Source of the DNA: Hyphomicrobiales bacterium
GTDB lineage: Bacteria; Pseudomonadota; Alphaproteobacteria; Rhizobiales; Kaistiaceae
Direction: 5' to 3'
Length of the DNA: 47,247 bases
Assembly: GCA_017305635.1 (NCBI GenBank)
Contig: JAFKKF010000021.1
Location: 1 to 47,247 of the forward strand
The notes beneath the pieces are model-generated. The model was not told the origin of the DNA. It did not search any database and saw only the letters and a list, made by a program, of their open reading frames with translations. A program made the position numbers and the translations under genes. Position 1 is the stretch's first letter, and every line of letters starts with the position of its first letter. This document shows, piece by piece, positions 9,087 to 16,486 of this stretch.

Positions 9087-11826
9087 CGCCCATCGCTTCC
9101 CGTTCCAGGTCCTCGGCCGCCTCGCGGAGCACGTCCTCGCCGGCCTCGCCCGCGATCGCCTCCTTGCCGATATCGACCATGACCGGCACGGCGAGCGGGG
9201 AAATGCGGTCGAGCGCCTTGTGGACGATGCGGCCCTTGATTCGCTTCAGCATATCGCCGAGGCGACCGATGTCGAGAAGGCCGGTGGCGGCGTCCGCCCA
9301 GGTGGCTTTCAGGAGGATGTGGTCGGGCTCGTGGCGACGGAGCACGTCATAGACGAGATCGGTGGAGACCGTCACCTGCCGCCCGGTCTTCTCGCGGCCC
9401 GGATGGCGCTTGTCGACCAGGCCCGCGATCATGGCGACGTTGCGGAACATGCGTTTGAGGAGATAGCTGTCCGCCATCCAGTCCTCGAGGTCGTCGCCGA
9501 GCATGTCCTCGTCGAAGAGCTGCGCGAGCGAGGGCTTGCCACTGGCGAAGGCCGAAGCGAGGTCGCCGAGGCCCCAGACGCCGAGGGCATAGTCGCTGGC
9601 GACGAAGCCGGTCGGCTTCAGCTTGGCGCGCTCCAGGCGGCGGGTGAGCAGCATGCCGAGGGTCTGGTGGGCGAGCCGGCCCTCGAAAGGATAGGCGACC
9701 ATGAAGAAGCGGTTGCCTCGAGGAAAGGTCTCGACGAGGAGCTGCTCGCGTTTCGGCAGCAGTGAGCGGCGCTTCTGCACCTCCAGCCAGGTGGAGACCT
9801 GCTCGGGAAGGTTCTTCCACTTCTTCTCGTCGGCGAGCATCGCGCGCACGCCCTCGGCGAGGTAGGTCGAGAGCGGGAACTTGCCGCCGGCATAGATCGG
9901 GATCTTGGGCTCGGCATCGGCGGCGCGGGTGGCGATAGCCTCGTTCTCGTGGATGCCCTCGAAGCGGAGCACCATGCCGCCGAAGAGGAAGGTGTCGCCC
10001 GGCGCCAGCTGCTCGATGAAGTACTCCTCTATCTTGCCGAGCACGCGCCCGCCGCGGCCGGCGAAGCCCTGCTTGGCGCTCCGCGAGACGCGCACGTTGA
10101 GGAGCGCCGTCTCGATGATGGTGCCGACATTGAGGCGGTATTGCTGCGCGACGCTCGGATGCGCGATGCGCCAGAGATGGTCGGTCCCCTGCCGGATCTT
10201 GGCGAAGCGCTCATAGGTCTTCAGCGCGTAGCCGCCGGTAGCGACGAACGCGATCACGCGGTCGAAAGTGGCGCGGTCGAGGTGCCGGTAGGGATAGGCG
10301 GAGATGGCTTCGGCATAGAGCGCGTCGGCCGAGAAGGGCGCCGAGCAGGCCATGCCGAGGACGTGCTGGGCGAGCACGTCGAGACCGCCGTCGCGGATCG
10401 GCGGCGTGTCCTGCGCGCCGATGTAGTTGGCGTCGAGCGCGGCGCGGCACTCCATCACCTCGAAGCGGTTGGCCGGCACGAGGATGGCCTTGGAGGGTTC
10501 GTCGAGGCGGTGGTTGGCGCGCCCGATGCGCTGCGCCAGGCGGCTCGCCCCCTTCGGCGCGCCGACATTGAGGACGAGGTCGACGTCGCCCCAGTCGATG
10601 CCGAGGTCGAGGGTCGAGGTGCAGACCACGGCGCGCAGCTTCCCCGCCGACATGGCGGTCTCGACCTTGCGCCGCTGCGCGGCATCGAGGGAGCCGTGAT
10701 GGAGGGCGATCGGGTGCCCCTCGGTATTGATGCGCCAGAGCTCCTGGAAAAGGAGTTCCGCCTGGCTGCGCACGTTGACGAAGACCAGCGTCATGTGGTG
10801 CTCGCCGATCAGGCGGTAGATGTCGGGGAGCGCGTAGCGCGCGGTATGCCCGGACCACGGCACGTGCTCGGCCGAATCGAGGATCGAGATGTCCGGGCGC
10901 GCGCCGCCCTTCACGACGACGAGGTCGGCGAGTTCCTCCCCTCTCCCGGAGGGATGGAGGAGGGGGACCGCCCGAAGGGTGGTGGAGGGGGCGGGTGCGA
11001 CCTCTCCGCCCACCTCTCCCCGGTGGGGAGAGGTCCGCTTCGCTGGCCGAGCATCTGGCGAGGGCAGGGAAACGGGGTGAGGGGGCATGACCCTGCCCGC
11101 AGCGGCCCCCCTCACCCTGTCCCTCTCCCCACCGGGGAGAGGGGACGCAGGTGGCTCCGGCAATGCCTTTGGTTGCGCACCGCTCATGATCCAGGCCCGG
11201 AGCGCGTCGGGATCGGCGACGGTGGCCGAGAGGCCGATGGCTTTCAGGTTTGGCGCGAGCTGCCGAAGGCGGGCGAGGCCGAGGGAGAGCATGTCGCCGC
11301 GCTTGGAGGTTACCAGCGCATGCAGCTCGTCGAGCACCACCATGTCGAGGTCGGCGAAGAACCGGTCGGCATCGGTGGCCGAGAGGAGGAGGGCGGCCTG
11401 CTCGGGCGTGGTGAGCAGGATGTCCGGCGGCTTCAGCTTCTGCCGCTGGCGCTTGTGGAGCGGCGTGTCCCCGGTGCGGGTCTCGATCGTGACGGGCAGG
11501 CCCATCTCCGCGATCGGCTTCTCGAGGTTGCGCGCGATGTCGACGGCGAGCGCCTTGAGCGGCGAGATGTAGAGCGTGTGGATGCCGCGCCCGCCCGGCC
11601 GGTTGACCTTGGGGCGCTCGTGCAGCGCCGTGAGGCTCGGCAGGAAGCCGGCGAGCGTCTTGCCGGCGCCGGTCGGCGCGATGAGGAGGGTAGAGCGGCC
11701 CTCGCGCGCCCTGCGGAGGAGTTCCAGTTGGTGCGGCCTCGGTGCCCAGCCGCGCGCCACGAACCAGTCGCGGAAGACGGGCGGCAGGATGTCGATGTCG
11801 GTCTTGGGCGCAGCGCGGCGGCTCAC
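9079..11826 (-). CDS. Ligase-associated DNA damage response DEXH helicase (Lhr-type) with repeat-derived insertion
   Basis: 915 residues from GTG; relatives are about 820. RecA domain 1 carries Walker A APTGAGKT near residue 51 and the DExH box VVLDELHA; RecA domain 2 follows (LVFVNVRSQAELLFQEL, then GRANHRLDEPSKA), then the Lhr winged-helix and C-terminal core. This ATP-dependent DNA translocase acts with the set's ligase, exonuclease and PdeM. Residues about 226-298 (10933-11150) are foreign to the family: they are the translation of two GC-rich palindromic repeats, in frame, placed between the RecA domains. The flanking family sequence (ALRAWIMSGAQ before, LADLVVVKGGARPDISILD after) continues normally, so the gene is not obviously broken. 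Confidence 0.92.
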   Translation of the reverse strand: MSRRAAPKTDIDILPPVFRDWFVARGWAPRPHQLELLRRAREGRSTLLIAPTGAGKTLAGFLPSLTALHERPKVNRPGGRGIHTLYISPLKALAVDIARNLEKPIAEMGLPVTIETRTGDTPLHKRQRQKLKPPDILLTTPEQAALLLSATDADRFFADLDMVVLDELHALVTSKRGDMLSLGLARLRQLAPNLKAIGLSATVADPDALRAWIMSGAQPKALPEPPASPLPGGERDRVRGAAAGRVMPPHPVSLPSPDARPAKRTSPHRGEVGGEVAPAPSTTLRAVPLLHPSGRGEELADLVVVKGGARPDISILDSAEHVPWSGHTARYALPDIYRLIGEHHMTLVFVNVRSQAELLFQELWRINTEGHPIALHHGSLDAAQRRKVETAMSAGKLRAVVCTSTLDLGIDWGDVDLVLNVGAPKGASRLAQRIGRANHRLDEPSKAILVPANRFEVMECRAALDANYIGAQDTPPIRDGGLDVLAQHVLGMACSAPFSADALYAEAISAYPYRHLDRATFDRVIAFVATGGYALKTYERFAKIRQGTDHLWRIAHPSVAQQYRLNVGTIIETALLNVRVSRSAKQGFAGRGGRVLGKIEEYFIEQLAPGDTFLFGGMVLRFEGIHENEAIATRAADAEPKIPIYAGGKFPLSTYLAEGVRAMLADEKKWKNLPEQVSTWLEVQKRRSLLPKREQLLVETFPRGNRFFMVAYPFEGRLAHQTLGMLLTRRLERAKLKPTGFVASDYALGVWGLGDLASAFASGKPSLAQLFDEDMLGDDLEDWMADSYLLKRMFRNVAMIAGLVDKRHPGREKTGRQVTVSTDLVYDVLRRHEPDHILLKATWADAATGLLDIGRLGDMLKRIKGRIVHKALDRISPLAVPVMVDIGKEAIAGEAGEDVLREAAEDLEREAMGDG
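10933..10993. repeat. GC-rich intergenic-type repeat, copy 2, inside the helicase gene
   Basis: Shares with 22-76 the start TTCCTCCCCT, the core GGGGGACC, a CGAAG-containing loop and the end GGTGGAGGGGGCG. Here the loop hairpin is ACCGCCCGAAGGGTGGT. It is translated as part of the helicase insertion. Confidence 0.75.
11012..11143. repeat. Inverted pair of CTCTCCCC-type palindromes inside the helicase gene
   Basis: Two perfect 10-bp hairpins, ACCTCTCCCC/GGGGAGAGGT at 11012-11034 (loop GGT) and CCCTCTCCCC/GGGGAGAGGG at 11121-11143 (loop ACC), lie in opposite orientation. Inside them GGGTGAGGGGG (about 11075-11085) faces CCCCCCTCACCC (about 11106-11117). Together they make a large inverted repeat of the kind usually found between genes, here read through as helicase codons. 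Confidence 0.75.
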
Positions 11827-11896
11827 CGGATCAGGTGAAGCGCAGAGCGGTGGGGTGGGTCAAGGGAGATGGCATGCCTTGCGGGCCGGGAAGAGA

Positions 11897-11918
11897 GGGG
11901 GCGCCCGGAGGCACCCCC
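11897..11918 (-). terminator. Intrinsic terminator of the MHS transporter gene
   Basis: Read on the minus strand: GGGGGTGCC, loop TCCG, GGCGCCCCC, then TCTCTTCCC. The stem has one G-T wobble. It starts 10 bases after the transporter stop and separates it from the helicase-pdeM unit downstream. Confidence 0.5.
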
Positions 11919-11927
11919 CAGACTCGC

Positions 11928-13601
11928 TCACTCGATGTGATTCAGGTCGCGGTCCTTGGTCTCCGGCAGGAAGAAGAGCGCCACCACGAAGCTCATTGCC
12001 GCGATGATGATCGGGTACCAGAGGCCGGAATAGATGTTGCCGGTCGAGGCGACGATCGCGAAGACGATCGCCGGCAGGAAACCGCCGAACCAGCCATTGC
12101 CGATGTGATAGGGCAGCGACATGCCGGTATAGCGGATGCGCGTCGGGAACATCTCGACGAGCCATGCCGCGATCGGCCCGTAGACCATCGTCACGAAGAG
12201 GACGAGGATCGCGAGCAGGATCACCGTCATGACGAGGTTGATCTCGTCCGGATTGGCCGCGGCCGGGTAGCCGTGACCCTTGATGGCGTCGCCAACGGCT
12301 GTCTCGAAGGCGGCCGTCTTGGCCTTCACGTCGTCGCCGGAAAGGCCGGCGGCGCCGAAGGCGTCGATCGTGGCGTCGCCGATCTTGACCTGCGCTACCG
12401 ACCCGGCGGGGCCGGGCGTCAGCGTGTAGTTGACCGACTTGTTGACCAGCGTCGAGGTCGCGATGTCGCAGGACGTCGTGTATTTCTCGGTGTTGGTCAG
12501 CTTCAGCTGGAACGAGCACTCCGCCGGATCGGCGACCACCGAGACCGGGGCCGTCGCCAGCGCCTTTTCGAGCGCCGGGTTGGCGAAGTGGGTGATCCCC
12601 TGGAAGATCGGGAAGTAGGTCACCGCCGCGATCAGGAAGCCGGCGAGCATGATCGGCTTGCGGCCGATCCGGTCGGAGAGCCAGCCGAAGAAGATGAAGA
12701 AGGGCGTGCCGATGAGGAGCGCCACGGCGATCAGGATATTGGCCGTGACCGGCGCCACCTTCAGCGTCTGGGTCAGGAAGAAGAGCGCATAGAACTGGCC
12801 GCCATACCAGATGACCGCCTCGCCGGCAGTGGCGCCGAGGAGGGCGAGGAGCGCGATCCTGCCGTTCTTCCAGGTGCCGAAGGCCTCCTTCAGCGGCGCC
12901 TTCGAGAGGCGGCCCTCTTCCTTCATCTTCTGGAAGAGCGGCGACTCGGCGAGCTTCAGGCGGATCCAGATCGAGACGACGAGGAGGACGGCCGAGAGGA
13001 TGAACGGGATGCGCCAGCCCCAGTCGCCGAACGTATCCTCGCCCATCCATGTGCGGACGATGAGGACGACGGCGATGGCCATGAAGAGGCCGACCGTGGC
13101 GGTCGTCTGGATCCACGACGTGTAGTAGCCGCGCTTCCCGTGCGGCGCGTGCTCGGCGACGTAGGTCGCCGCGCCGCCATACTCGCCGCCGAGCGCGAGG
13201 CCCTGGACGAGGCGGAGGAGGATGAGGACGGTCGGCGCCGCCACGCCCCAGGCGGCATAGTTGGGCAGCACGCCGATGAGGAAGGTGCCGAGGCCCATCA
13301 GGATCATGGTGATGAGGAAGGTGTATTTCCGCCCGATGAGGTCGCCGAGGCGGCCGAAAACCAGCGCTCCGAAGGGGCGCACCGCGAAGCCGGCGGCGAA
13401 GGCGAGCAGCGTGAAGATGAAGGCGGCGGTCGGCGGCGCCGAGGAGAAGAACTGCTTGGCGAGGATCGCGGCAAGCGTGCCGTAGATGTAGAAGTCGTAC
13501 CACTCGAAGACCGTGCCGAGCGAGGAGGCGAAGATCACCAGCCGCTCGTCGCCCGTCATGCCCCGCCTGCGCTCGGGGGCCAGGCTCGCGCTCATTGCCA
13601 T
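11928..13601 (-). CDS. MFS transporter, metabolite:H+ symporter (MHS) type
   Basis: 557 residues from the ATG at 13601, with GGAGG nine bases upstream. Twelve-helix major facilitator with the loop 2-3 signature GRLGDLIGRKY, the N-terminal FEWYDFYIYGTLA typical of the MHS family (proline/betaine, shikimate, alpha-ketoglutarate permeases), and GWLSDRIGRKP in the second half. It should import an organic acid or zwitterion with protons. Between the 9th and 10th helices, by eye, lies an insert of about 110 residues (about 365-470) with two cysteines, DPAECSFQL and TTSCDIATS, predicted outside the membrane. Long variants of this kind occur in alphaproteobacteria. Divergent from the exonuclease gene. 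Confidence 0.92.
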   Translation of the reverse strand: MAMSASLAPERRRGMTGDERLVIFASSLGTVFEWYDFYIYGTLAAILAKQFFSSAPPTAAFIFTLLAFAAGFAVRPFGALVFGRLGDLIGRKYTFLITMILMGLGTFLIGVLPNYAAWGVAAPTVLILLRLVQGLALGGEYGGAATYVAEHAPHGKRGYYTSWIQTTATVGLFMAIAVVLIVRTWMGEDTFGDWGWRIPFILSAVLLVVSIWIRLKLAESPLFQKMKEEGRLSKAPLKEAFGTWKNGRIALLALLGATAGEAVIWYGGQFYALFFLTQTLKVAPVTANILIAVALLIGTPFFIFFGWLSDRIGRKPIMLAGFLIAAVTYFPIFQGITHFANPALEKALATAPVSVVADPAECSFQLKLTNTEKYTTSCDIATSTLVNKSVNYTLTPGPAGSVAQVKIGDATIDAFGAAGLSGDDVKAKTAAFETAVGDAIKGHGYPAAANPDEINLVMTVILLAILVLFVTMVYGPIAAWLVEMFPTRIRYTGMSLPYHIGNGWFGGFLPAIVFAIVASTGNIYSGLWYPIIIAAMSFVVALFFLPETKDRDLNHIE

Positions 13602-13829
13602 TGTCACGTCCCTCCGCGGCTCCGCGCGGGGGACGCCGGCGGTCCGCTCCCTTGGTTTTCCCTGTAAGTCCTGGCGGCCGCTTGCCGCGACTCGCCGCGC
13701 GGTTGTGCCGCGCTTGCGACCATTGGTCCCACGCTCCCCGGTGGGCGGCAAGATGAAATCGATTGCGAGGGCCCTTCCGGAGCGATCTTCCGGTGCAAAT
13801 CGGCGGCGGAATACTATCTTCGGCAGGTG

Positions 13830-14843
13830 ATGCGCCCCGAAGACCTGCTCTGCCCGACGCCTGCCGGCCTCTATTGCAGGCCCGGCGATTTCCATATCGA
13901 CCCGGTCCGCCCGGTGGACCGCGCGCTGGTCACCCACGGCCATTCCGACCATGCCCGCTCCGGCCACGGGGCGGTGATGGCGACGGCCGAGACGCTCGCC
14001 ATCATGGCGGTGCGCTACGGCGAGGATTTTGCCGGCGCCCGCCAGGTGGCGAAACTCGGCGAGACCGTGAGCGTCGGCGGCGTGTCGGTCACCTTCCAGC
14101 CCGCCGGCCACGTGCTCGGCTCGGCGCAGATCGTGGTCGAGAAGGAGGGGCTCCGCATCGTCGCATCGGGCGACTACAAGCGCGCCCCCGACCCGACATG
14201 CCTGCCCTTCGTGCCGGTGCCCTGCGATATCTTCATCACTGAGGCGACCTTCGGCCTGCCGGTCTTCCGCCATCCCGATCCGAAGCGCGAGATCGCGAAG
14301 CTGATCGCCTCGCTCGCCCAGTTCCCCGAGGGCGCCCATCTCGTCGGCGCCTATTCCCTCGGCAAGGCGCAGCGCGTCATCCGCATGCTGCGCGACGCCG
14401 GCTACGACCGTACGATCTACCTCCACGGCTCCATGGAGCGGCTGTGCCGGCTCTATGAGTCCCTCGGCGTGGCCCTCGGGCCTCTGGCGCCGGCGACCGT
14501 CGCCGGCGGGAAGAAGGGAGAATTCGCCGGCGCCGTGGTCGTCTGCCCGCCATCGGAGATCGCCGAACGCTGGGCGCGCCGCTTTCCCGAGCCGGTGCCG
14601 GCGGTGGCGTCGGGCTGGATGCGGATCAGGCTGAGGGCGAAGCAGGCCGGTGTCGAGCTGCCGCTGATCCTCTCCGATCACGCCGACTGGGACGAGCTGA
14701 CCGCCACCATCGCCGAAGTCCGGCCGGCCGAGGTCTGGGTCACCCACGGCCGCGAGGAAGCGCTCGTGCGCTGGTGCGCGCTCTCCCAGATCGCGGCGAA
14801 GCCGCTCCACATGGTCGGCTACGAGGACGAGGCGGGGGAGTAG
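13830..14843 (+). CDS. Ligase-associated DNA damage response exonuclease (MBL fold)
   Basis: 337 residues from ATG 13830; a GTG at 13827 gives one extra residue. Metallo-beta-lactamase / beta-CASP nuclease of the SNM1/Apollo-related bacterial group: THGHSDHARSGH supplies the metal-binding HxHxDH, PAGHVLGSAQ the next His, ASGDYK the Asp, and LSDHADWDEL and VWVTHGREE the C-terminal motifs. In characterised relatives it trims DNA 3' ends. Usually it sits directly before the ATP-dependent ligase; here the ligase is 4.8 kb downstream with other genes between. It is convergent with the L,D-transpeptidase gene. Confidence 0.92.
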   Translation: MRPEDLLCPTPAGLYCRPGDFHIDPVRPVDRALVTHGHSDHARSGHGAVMATAETLAIMAVRYGEDFAGARQVAKLGETVSVGGVSVTFQPAGHVLGSAQIVVEKEGLRIVASGDYKRAPDPTCLPFVPVPCDIFITEATFGLPVFRHPDPKREIAKLIASLAQFPEGAHLVGAYSLGKAQRVIRMLRDAGYDRTIYLHGSMERLCRLYESLGVALGPLAPATVAGGKKGEFAGAVVVCPPSEIAERWARRFPEPVPAVASGWMRIRLRAKQAGVELPLILSDHADWDELTATIAEVRPAEVWVTHGREEALVRWCALSQIAAKPLHMVGYEDEAGE

Positions 14844-14885
14844 GACCGGGCGTCAGCTCGTCCGGCTTCTCGCCTCCGCCTTTCC

Positions 14886-14920
14886 GTCATCGCGCCGCTT
14901 CGCGGCTTGTCCGGGATGAC
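14886..14920. repeat. Dispersed palindrome GTCATC...GATGAC
   Basis: Imperfect palindrome GTCATC-GCG-CCGC-TTCG-CGGC-TTGTCCG-GGATGAC. The outer GTCATC/GATGAC and inner CCGC-TTCG-CGGC arms match a repeat family widespread in Hyphomicrobiales intergenic DNA. Only one copy is seen in this window. Confidence 0.55.
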
Positions 14921-14943
14921 GCCATGAGCGGGGCGGCAAAACG

Positions 14944-14968
14944 AAAGGGCCGGGGAAGCGCCCGGCCC
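14944..14968 (-). terminator. Intrinsic terminator of the first L,D-transpeptidase gene
   Basis: Minus strand reads GGGCCGGG, loop CGCTTC, CCCGGCCC, then TTTCGTTTT: a perfect 8-bp GC stem with a T-rich tail, about 25 bases after the stop codon at 14993. Confidence 0.75.
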
Positions 14969-14992
14969 TCTGATCCAGTTGCGTCCGCGCTT

Positions 14993-15601
14993 CTACCGCG
15001 ACGTGGCGTCGCCGACCGTGTTGGCGACCCAGCTGCCGAAGCTGTTCATGCCGTTGCCGATATTCTCGAGGACGCGCGGCGCCTGGCGTGGCTTCCCGCT
15101 GTCGCCGAAAATGTCCCCGAACGGACCGCCGCCGCCGCCGCCGCCGCCGAAGAAGCCGCCGCCACCGCCGCTGATGACGACGCGGGTGCGGCCCATGCCC
15201 TGCTTCTGGACCATGGAATAGAGGAGGGCGGCATTGCCCGGCGCCAGGCGCACGCAGCCATGCGAGACCGCCGAGCCGAGCCAGCGCGTCGAATAGGTGC
15301 CGTGGATGGCATGGCCGCGCGAGGTGAAGAAGATCGCGTTCGGCATCGGCGCGTCGTCGAATTCCTTGGAGAAATAGGTCTTCTCCATGCGGAAGGGACG
15401 GAAGCTGCCGCTTGGCGTCGTGTAGCCCGCCTTGCCGGTCGATACCGCCCAGTTGTAGCGCTTCACGCCGTCGACGCTGACCACCATGCGCTGCGAGAAC
15501 TTGTTGATCGAGATGAGGATGTCGGCGCGCGCCACGCCGCCGAGCGCCAGCATGGCGGCAAGCGCCGCCACGATCCGTGTGAGACGACCCACGTTCTTCA
15601 T
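14993..15601 (-). CDS. L,D-transpeptidase (ErfK/YbiS/YcfS/YnhG type) with polyglycine tail
   Basis: 202 residues from ATG 15601; the frame extends to a TTG at 15655 but the ATG gives a clean signal peptide (MKNVGRLTRIVAALAAMLAL, cleavage after VARA). YkuD catalytic domain with HGTYSTRWLGSAVSHGCVRL carrying the His and nucleophilic Cys. It should form 3-3 peptidoglycan crosslinks or attach proteins to peptidoglycan in the periplasm. After the domain comes a glycine-rich stretch (SGGGGGFFGGGGGGGGPFG) encoded partly by a CCG/CGG microsatellite, then a polar tail of about 35 residues. It is followed by its own terminator. Paralogues are at 15710 and 34148. Confidence 0.92.
   Translation of the reverse strand: MKNVGRLTRIVAALAAMLALGGVARADILISINKFSQRMVVSVDGVKRYNWAVSTGKAGYTTPSGSFRPFRMEKTYFSKEFDDAPMPNAIFFTSRGHAIHGTYSTRWLGSAVSHGCVRLAPGNAALLYSMVQKQGMGRTRVVISGGGGGFFGGGGGGGGPFGDIFGDSGKPRQAPRVLENIGNGMNSFGSWVANTVGDATSR
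15126..15149. repeat. (CCG)8 trinucleotide repeat
   Basis: Eight uninterrupted CCG units on the plus strand, read as glycine codons of the L,D-transpeptidase on the minus strand. Gain or loss of units would keep the frame and change the glycine run length. Confidence 0.85.
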
Positions 15602-15709
15602 CCTCTGCCAGTGCCGGCCATGCCGGACGCTAATGCCGCGGCCGGCGGAGGGCAACGCCGCCGCCGATCACGTCCTCGTTGGTGCGCTTCGTTCCGGACG
15701 TGTCGCGCG

Positions 15710-16273
15710 TCAACGCGAGACCGAGAGCCAGTCCGTGTTGCTGGCGACCGGATTGCCCTGCTGCTGCAGGCGGCGCTTCTCCTTCACCAAGCCCGGCGGG
15801 ATCGGCTTGGTCACGCCCGGAGGAAGGCCGGGGCTCGGGCCGGTGATGATCACCTGGGTCGAGAACATGCCGTTCATGCGTACGAGATTGAAGAGCGTCG
15901 TGGCATTCTGCGGGTCGAGGCGGACGCAACCATGGGAAACCGGCCGCCCGAGATTGCGGCCCTCCAGGGTGCCGTGGATGGCGTTGCCCTGCGGCGTGAA
16001 GAACATGGTATGCGGCATGGGCGCGTCGTCCCATTCCTTGGAGAAATAGTCCTTCTCCATGCGGAATATCCAGAACGTGCCGCTCGGCGTCGCATAGCCC
16101 GGCTTGCCGGTGGAAACCGGCCAGGAATATTTCTTCACGCCGTCGACGGAGACGGTCATGCGCTGGATCTTCTTGTCGATCTTGATCACGACGCTGGCGT
16201 CAGCCGCAGCGCTGGCGCCGAAGAGGAAGGCCGCTGCAAGCGTCGCCGCCTTGAGAATGCCGAAGCACCGCAT
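15710..16273 (-). CDS. L,D-transpeptidase (second, tandem paralogue)
   Basis: 187 residues from ATG 16273, with AAGGGC about 12 bases upstream. Signal peptide MRCFGILKAATLAAAFLFGA, ending near ADA. The YkuD core has HGTLEGRNLGRPVSHGCVRL with catalytic His and Cys, and shares KEWDDAPMP with its paralogues. The tail carries PSPGLPPGVTKPIPPGL and is basic. It lies 108 bp upstream of the first L,D-transpeptidase gene on the same strand, so the pair may be co-transcribed. Periplasmic 3-3 crosslinking or anchoring is expected. Confidence 0.92.
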   Translation of the reverse strand: MRCFGILKAATLAAAFLFGASAAADASVVIKIDKKIQRMTVSVDGVKKYSWPVSTGKPGYATPSGTFWIFRMEKDYFSKEWDDAPMPHTMFFTPQGNAIHGTLEGRNLGRPVSHGCVRLDPQNATTLFNLVRMNGMFSTQVIITGPSPGLPPGVTKPIPPGLVKEKRRLQQQGNPVASNTDWLSVSR

Positions 16274-16486
16274 TTTCAGAATGCCCTTCGATCGGAGGAA
16301 TGCGACAAAAATACATTGCGGCAAACGCGCCCGGCAACACTTCCCGTCGCCGCCTGTGTGCTTCGTCACAGATCGTCGCGCGAAAGACACACCTCGGCCG
16401 GGCCGGCGGGCCGGCGCGATGCGCATTGCGAACGAAAAGTGAATCATGTCTCCTGACCGGATCGCGGCCGAAACATTGATTCGCCT

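Noticed and set aside
13602-14810. Upstream extension of the transporter frame on the minus strand
   Set aside because: It is antisense to the exonuclease gene, which has full catalytic motifs; a good ribosome site precedes the ATG at 13601.
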